NCBI GenBank assembly: GCA_903928365.1
Contig: CAIYQV010000053.1
Coordinates: 1-8,478 of the forward strand
DNA length: 8,478 nucleotides
Origin: an uncultured Flavobacteriia bacterium
GTDB taxonomy: Bacteria; Bacteroidota; Bacteroidia; Flavobacteriales_D; Crocinitomicaceae
Reading direction: 5' to 3'
The position numbers and the translations under genes are program-made. Below the pieces are notes generated by a model. The model was not told the DNA's origin. It searched no databases and worked only from the letters and a program-made list of their open reading frames with translations. Positions 7,750 to 8,478 of this stretch are shown here, piece after piece. Each line of letters starts with the position of its first letter. Within the stretch, counting starts at the first letter, position 1.

Positions 7750-8478
7750 TTTATTTTGAGCGTCAACAACTGCCACTTTCACCATGTTGATGATCTCTCT
7801 CACAGAAGACCCCAACTGCAGGACGTGGACCGATTTTTTCAAACCAACCAGTACGGGACCGATGGCATCACCTTCGACCATTTCCTGAAGCAATTTATAA
7901 GCAATGTTTCCAGAGGCCAAATTAGGGAATATCAACGTATTAACTTGTTTATTCGCGAGCTGAGAAAAGGCAAATTTCTCCATCATCAGTTCATTATTCA
8001 ATGCAAAATTGGCTTGAACCTCCCCGTCTACCACCAGATTCGGATATTTTTCATGCAGGATCTCTACCGCTTTACCCATTTTTTCAGCATCCGGACCGAT
8101 CGATGATCCAAAATTACTGTAACTCAACAAGGCGATACGAGGGGTTACTTTGAACTTTCGAATGGTCTTTGCCACATTAGCGGTGATCTCCGCGATCTGT
8201 TCCGCACTTGGATTGAGGTTTATCGTGGTATCGGCAAGGAATAAAGGTCCACGCTTAGTAACCAGAATGTACATTCCGGCGATCGTATGAATATCTTTTT
8301 CCAGACCAATGGTTTGAAGTACTGGTCTCACACTGTTTCGGTAACTTCTGGTAAGGCCAGTGATCATTGCATCAGCATCTCCCAACTCGACCATCATCGC
8401 TCCGAAGTGATTCCGTTCGCGCATGATCTGAATGGATTCAAACTCGGTAAACCCTTTGCGTTTGCGGTGTTCAAAAAA
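7747..8478 (-). CDS. maeB: NADP-dependent malic enzyme, C-terminal phosphotransacetylase-like domain (5' part beyond the right edge)
   Basis: This is the last 243 codons of a MaeB-type malic enzyme, which decarboxylates malate to pyruvate with NADP+ reduction in the cytoplasm. The frame is open through the window edge, beginning FFEHRKRKGFTEFES. An internal Met at 8424 gives a 225-residue ORF, but the upstream residues continue the family sequence, so that Met is not the true start. The visible part is the phosphotransacetylase-like domain fused to the C-terminus of large malic enzymes (about 760 residues in full). Markers are NHFGAMMVELGDADAMITGL, then RPVLQTIG, LIFPNLASGNIAYKLLQ and IGPVLVGLKKSV near the end. 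In E. coli MaeB this domain is not a working phosphotransacetylase and is linked to allosteric control, for example by acetyl-CoA. The malic and NAD-binding domains are not in the window, so a free-standing phosphotransacetylase is not fully excluded. However, the DADAMITGLTRSY and GPVLVGL segments are closer to MaeB than to Pta. Confidence 0.9.
   Translation of the reverse strand, partial: FFEHRKRKGFTEFESIQIMRERNHFGAMMVELGDADAMITGLTRSYRNSVRPVLQTIGLEKDIHTIAGMYILVTKRGPLFLADTTINLNPSAEQIAEITANVAKTIRKFKVTPRIALLSYSNFGSSIGPDAEKMGKAVEILHEKYPNLVVDGEVQANFALNNELMMEKFAFSQLANKQVNTLIFPNLASGNIAYKLLQEMVEGDAIGPVLVGLKKSVHVLQLGSSVREIINMVKVAVVDAQNK

Noticed and set aside
7645..8106. 153-codon plus-strand open frame opposite ruvA and the malic enzyme gene
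   Set aside because: It overlaps two well-identified genes on the other strand, and its product (His/Phe/Gln-rich) matches no family I know. It is an antisense shadow of conserved coding sequence.
1..8478. A novel defence, mobile or RNA-based system
   Set aside because: All sequence is accounted for by three known housekeeping or secretion genes. There are no direct-repeat arrays, inverted-repeat ends, tRNA-like folds, reverse transcriptase, nuclease or recombinase motifs, or non-coding stretches.

Overview
The window comes from a bacterium of the phylum Bacteroidota. The main reason is that about 85% of it is one giant reading frame for SprA (also called Sov), the outer-membrane translocon of the type IX secretion system, which is restricted to that phylum. 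The start codons also lack a clear Shine-Dalgarno sequence, as is common in Bacteroidota. I cannot name a genus. SprA contains the long forms of its family motifs and resembles the gliding (Flavobacterium-type) homologues in general layout.

All three genes lie on the minus strand, so transcription runs from the right edge to the left edge. Positions 8478-7747 hold the last 243 codons of an NADP-type malic enzyme (maeB-like); its catalytic half is off the right edge. After a 3-base gap, ruvA (7743-7168) encodes a complete 191-residue Holliday-junction binding protein. Its stop codon is followed with no gap by the ATG of sprA (7167), which stays open for 2389 codons to base 1. Only the extreme C-terminus of SprA, estimated at several dozen residues, is missing.

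The window is essentially fully coding. There is no intergenic stretch, RNA gene, mobile element, CRISPR array, convincing promoter or terminator. The tight spacing suggests co-transcription of maeB, ruvA and sprA, although the three products work in unrelated processes: central carbon metabolism in the cytoplasm, recombination and branch migration on DNA, and protein export across the outer membrane. This looks like a conserved housekeeping neighbourhood. I found no sign of a new system. The points worth a second look are inside SprA: a strongly charged lysine/glutamate linker, several calcium-loop-like Asp/Asn motifs, and four cysteines in the mature chain.
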